Source: Beijerinckiaceae bacterium
Lineage (GTDB): Bacteria; Pseudomonadota; Alphaproteobacteria; Rhizobiales; Beijerinckiaceae
Length of the DNA: 7,702 nucleotides
Direction of reading: 5' to 3'
Assembly: GCA_022702195.1 (NCBI GenBank)
Contig: JAKONB010000464.1
Location: 1-7,702 of the forward strand
Position numbers and translations under genes: made by a program. The notes under the pieces are model-generated. The model did no database searches. It was not told the origin of the DNA and was given only the letters and a program-made list of their open reading frames with translations. This document shows, piece by piece, positions 6,709-7,702 of this stretch (positions within the stretch are counted from its first letter, which is position 1; each line of letters begins with the position of its first letter).

Positions 6709-7702
6709 TCAATCCGCCTCGGCCAGCAGGGCCAGACGGCGCGGCCCCGCGATGGCGAGGTCGGTCAGGCCGGTGGGGTAATCGCCGGTGAAGCAATGGT
6801 CGGTGTATTGTGGGCAGGCATCGTTGCGCACCTCCTCGCCCATCGCCTTGTAGAGGCCGCCGATGGAGAGGAAGGCCAGCGAATCGGCGCCGATATAGCG
6901 GCGCATCCCCTCGAGATCGTGGGTGGCGGCGAGCAGCTTCTCGCGCTCTGGCGTGTCGATCCCGTAGAAATCCGGGTAGGTGATGGGCGGCGAAGCGATG
7001 CGGAAATGCACCTCCTTGGCGCCGGCTTCGCGCATCATCCGGACGATCTTCACCGAGGTGGTCCCGCGCACCAGGCTGTCGTCCACCAGAACGATGCGCT
7101 TGCCCTCCACCACCGCGCGGTTGGCCGAGTGCTTCATCCGCACGCCGAGTTCGCGCACGGACTGAGTCGGCTGGATGAAGGTGCGGCCGACATAGTGGTT
7201 GCGGATGATGCCCATCTCGAAGGGCAGGCCGGTCTCCTGGGCGAAACCCAGGGCCGCCGGGACCCCGGAATCCGGCACCGGGATCACCACGTCGGCGGCG
7301 GTCGCCGATTCACGGGCGAGTTCGTGGCCGATATTCTTGCGGACGGAATAGACGCTCTTGCCGTTCACCACCGAATCGGGGCGGGCGAAGTAGATGTACT
7401 CGAAGATACAGGGCCGCATCGGCTGCCTGTCGGCGAAGCGCAGCGACTCGATGCCGTCCTCGGAGATCACCACGATCTCGCCGTTCTCCACGTCGCGGAT
7501 AAACTTCGCGCCGATGATGTCGAGGGCGCAGGTCGGAGGCGAGAATGTAGCGACCGTCGAGTTCGCCGAGCACCAGCGGGCGGATGCCGAGCGGGTCGCG
7601 GGCGCCGATGAGCTTCTTGTTCGTGAGCGCCACGATGGCGTAGGCGCCTTCGATCTGCTTCAGGGCCTCGGTGAAGCGCTCGACGATGCGCGGGGCCCGC
7701 GA
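6709..7702 (-). CDS. purF: Amidophosphoribosyltransferase PurF, 5' end outside window, frameshifted
   Basis: PurF converts PRPP and glutamine to phosphoribosylamine, the first committed step of purine synthesis. The window holds about 331 codons of a roughly 490-residue protein. From 7702 inward comes the end of the N-terminal glutaminase domain (EGAYAIVALTNKKLIGARD, then PLGIRPLVLGELDG); the catalytic N-terminal Cys is beyond the edge. The phosphoribosyltransferase domain follows, with the PRPP loop VLVDDSLVRGTTS (about 7050-7092) and PVPDSGVPAALGFA. Near 7533-7536 two bases are missing: the frame ending GRYILAS continues one way, while the conserved remainder TCALDIIGAKFIRDVENGE lies in another frame, so an ASETCALD motif is broken. 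As written, translation from the true start would reach a premature stop near 7310. The C-terminus is Bacillus-like, but two of the four Fe-S-ligand cysteines appear replaced (DFYGID, TDHCFTG). The family is certain; whether the gene is intact in the organism is not. Confidence 0.92.
7531..7540 (-). other. purF: Two-base deletion breaking the purF frame
   Basis: The coding strand reads TCCGACCTGC, where the conserved protein motif S-E-T-C requires TCCGAGACCTGC. Loss of one GA from GAGA, a minimal tandem repeat, explains the change. Both flanking frames encode uninterrupted, highly conserved PurF sequence right up to this point, so the break can be placed to within a few bases. Confidence 0.85.

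Noticed and set aside
5003..6781. Long plus-strand open frame (592 codons) opposite ybdK, dmrA and the SDR gene
   Set aside because: Its translation is rich in Arg, Gly, His and Pro without domain features, and it runs antisense across three well-recognised genes. It is a shadow of G+C-rich coding DNA.
7525..7545. Programmed ribosomal frameshift in purF
   Set aside because: A +1 shift would restore PurF with loss of one Glu, but there is no stop or rare codon, no slippery run and no stimulator, and PurF is not known to use recoding. Mutation or sequence error is simpler.

Overview
The window is a 7.7 kb piece of ordinary chromosome with high G+C content. It most likely comes from an alphaproteobacterium of the Methylobacterium/Methylorubrum group. 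The strongest clue is a 135-residue reductase related to dihydrofolate reductase, which I recognise as dihydromethanopterin reductase (DmrA). This enzyme belongs to the tetrahydromethanopterin C1 pathway and is known from methylotrophic Rhizobiales. The gene order, codon use and Der/PurF sequence types agree with that placement. I see no phage genes, insertion sequences, CRISPR arrays, tRNA or rRNA.

Left part (1-1394): one minus-strand gene for an exported protein of unknown function (103-1278). It has a clear signal peptide, eight cysteines in the mature part and an Asp-box-like motif typical of beta-propellers. A 116-base divergent spacer (1279-1394) separates it from the plus-strand genes.

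Middle part (1395-4217), plus strand: an NnrU-family membrane protein, a membrane-anchored TPR protein of the YfgM/CpoB-like type, and the ribosome-assembly GTPase Der (EngA). The TPR-der pair recalls the yfgM-bamB-der order of E. coli, but no bamB lies between them here. Der ends in a convergent spacer holding a compact hairpin (4275-4297).

Right part (4325-7702), minus strand, probably one transcription unit read from right to left: purF (start outside the window), a YciK-like short-chain dehydrogenase, dmrA, and a YbdK-type carboxylate-amine ligase. The gaps are 11, 27 and 57 bases. PurF opens de novo purine synthesis, which supplies GTP, the precursor of both folate and methanopterin; DmrA performs the final reduction to tetrahydromethanopterin. 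Purine and pterin-cofactor supply are thus physically linked here.

Two points deserve attention. The purF reading frame is broken by a two-base loss near 7533-7536, in a highly conserved stretch; this is either a real lesion or a sequence error. A 9-bp inverted repeat ahead of ybdK (5460-5501) contains that gene's Shine-Dalgarno sequence in one arm and could control its translation.
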